DNA of 25,536 nt from the NCBI GenBank assembly GCA_020723365.1, contig DYJB01000011.1, positions 7,505 to 33,040 on the forward strand, given 5' to 3'. The notes beneath the pieces are model-generated. The model was not told the origin of the DNA. It ran no database searches and saw only the letters and a list, made by a program, of their open reading frames with translations. Position 1 is the stretch's first letter. Every line of letters starts with the position of its first letter. The position numbers and the translations under genes were made by a program. Below are positions 25,136 through 25,536 of this stretch, in pieces. This DNA comes from Candidatus Aquidulcis sp. Lineage in GTDB: Bacteria > Chloroflexota > Anaerolineae > Anaerolineales > E44-bin32.

Positions 25136-25536
25136 ATGGCGGCCGCCTTGACCCATCCTGCTCGTTCCCTCCCGCTCCTGCGCCCACGTTTCCTTCGCCG
25201 CGCCCTTCTTCTGGGCGCGGCGCTTACGTCTGCCGCAGCGCTGCTCGTCCCTGCGCCGGCGGCGCTGGCGCGCCCCAACCTGGCGCCGGTCCCGGCCGTC
25301 TCCATCGGAGTGGCCTCGCAGATTCCGCTGGGCGAGTCGTTCTCCTTCACCGTCACCTTCGACAACACCTCCGGCAATCCTTCCGATGTCGGCTACGGCC
25401 CGATCCTCGACCTGATCCTGCCCATCAACGGCGCCGACGGCAGCGCCGGCACGTCCACACCCGATGGCATCACCTTCACCGGCGCCACCTACCTGGGCGT
25501 GCCGCTGACCTCCACCGTCCTGCCCTTCCCCGACGC
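25136..25536 (+). CDS. N-terminus of a secreted surface protein (partial, runs off the window)
   Basis: An open frame from ATG 25136 to the window edge (133 complete codons). The first 45 residues form a signal peptide: an Arg-rich start (RPRFLRRA), a hydrophobic core (LLLGAALTSAAALLV) and a probable cleavage near PAALA-R. The mature part opens with Pro/Val-rich sequence, then a beta-type IPLGESFSFTVTFDNTSG segment followed by YGPILDLILPINGADG and PDGITFTGATYLG. This resembles the first Ig-like or DUF11-type domain of large repeat-containing surface proteins in Chloroflexi and related bacteria, by recall only. It has its own promoter, so it is probably not part of the kinase operon. No ribosome-binding site is visible before the ATG. 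Size, anchor and function cannot be judged from this fragment. Confidence 0.65.
   Translation, partial: MAAALTHPARSLPLLRPRFLRRALLLGAALTSAAALLVPAPAALARPNLAPVPAVSIGVASQIPLGESFSFTVTFDNTSGNPSDVGYGPILDLILPINGADGSAGTSTPDGITFTGATYLGVPLTSTVLPFPD

Overview
This is a uniformly GC-rich bacterial window with densely packed genes. The best taxonomic guess is a member of the Chloroflexota (Anaerolineae-like). The guess rests on a solo translin-family protein, a free-standing membrane-linked Cas4-like protein, a B-box membrane protein, very long PAS/GAF kinases and -10-only promoters of the form GG.TATAAT. It comes from gene content and family knowledge, not from a marker gene such as 16S rRNA. I see no rRNA, tRNA, CRISPR array, insertion sequence or integrase.

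Region 1 (1-4690, all + strand) is a tight nucleic-acid/cofactor cluster. It holds the tail of an unidentified protein, a translin-family protein, a Cas4-like PD-(D/E)XK/Fe-S protein whose two halves are separated by one in-frame TGA between two membrane segments, NAD kinase, a B-box zinc-finger membrane protein and RecN. Most junctions are overlaps of 1-4 bases, so the genes are probably co-transcribed. A perfect -10 hexamer sits on the stop codon of the Cas4-like gene and would start a leaderless nadK transcript.

Region 2 (4691-8730) is housekeeping. A hairpin pair ends recN. A new promoter then drives a DUF1801 protein and a pirin. A 13-bp perfect inverted repeat separates pirin from the convergent clpC gene (ClpP-partner AAA+ unfoldase), which has its own promoter at its far end.

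Region 3 (8731-24984) is a signal-transduction island. It contains a lone receiver protein, a 1159-aa soluble hybrid kinase, a small exported protein, and two further kinases of 1469 and 2020 aa in tandem. The hybrid kinase and the 2020-aa kinase begin with receiver-like domains that have lost their catalytic residues. The 2020-aa kinase carries about nine PAS and three GAF domains. The 1469-aa and 2020-aa kinases share a collinear C-terminal module (GAF-GAF-coiled coil-HisKA-HATPase), and a GAF-entry signature is found in all three, which points to duplication and domain shuffling. Only one free receiver and one fused receiver are present for three kinases. The divergent 13951-14392 gap holds helically phased 11-bp repeats and a strong hairpin.

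Region 4 (24985-25536) has a well-formed sigma70-type promoter, a leader with competing hairpins, and the start of a secreted surface protein that runs off the window.

The candidates for something undescribed are the translin/split Cas4-like pair in a RecN-containing operon, and the kinase island with pseudo-receiver inputs.
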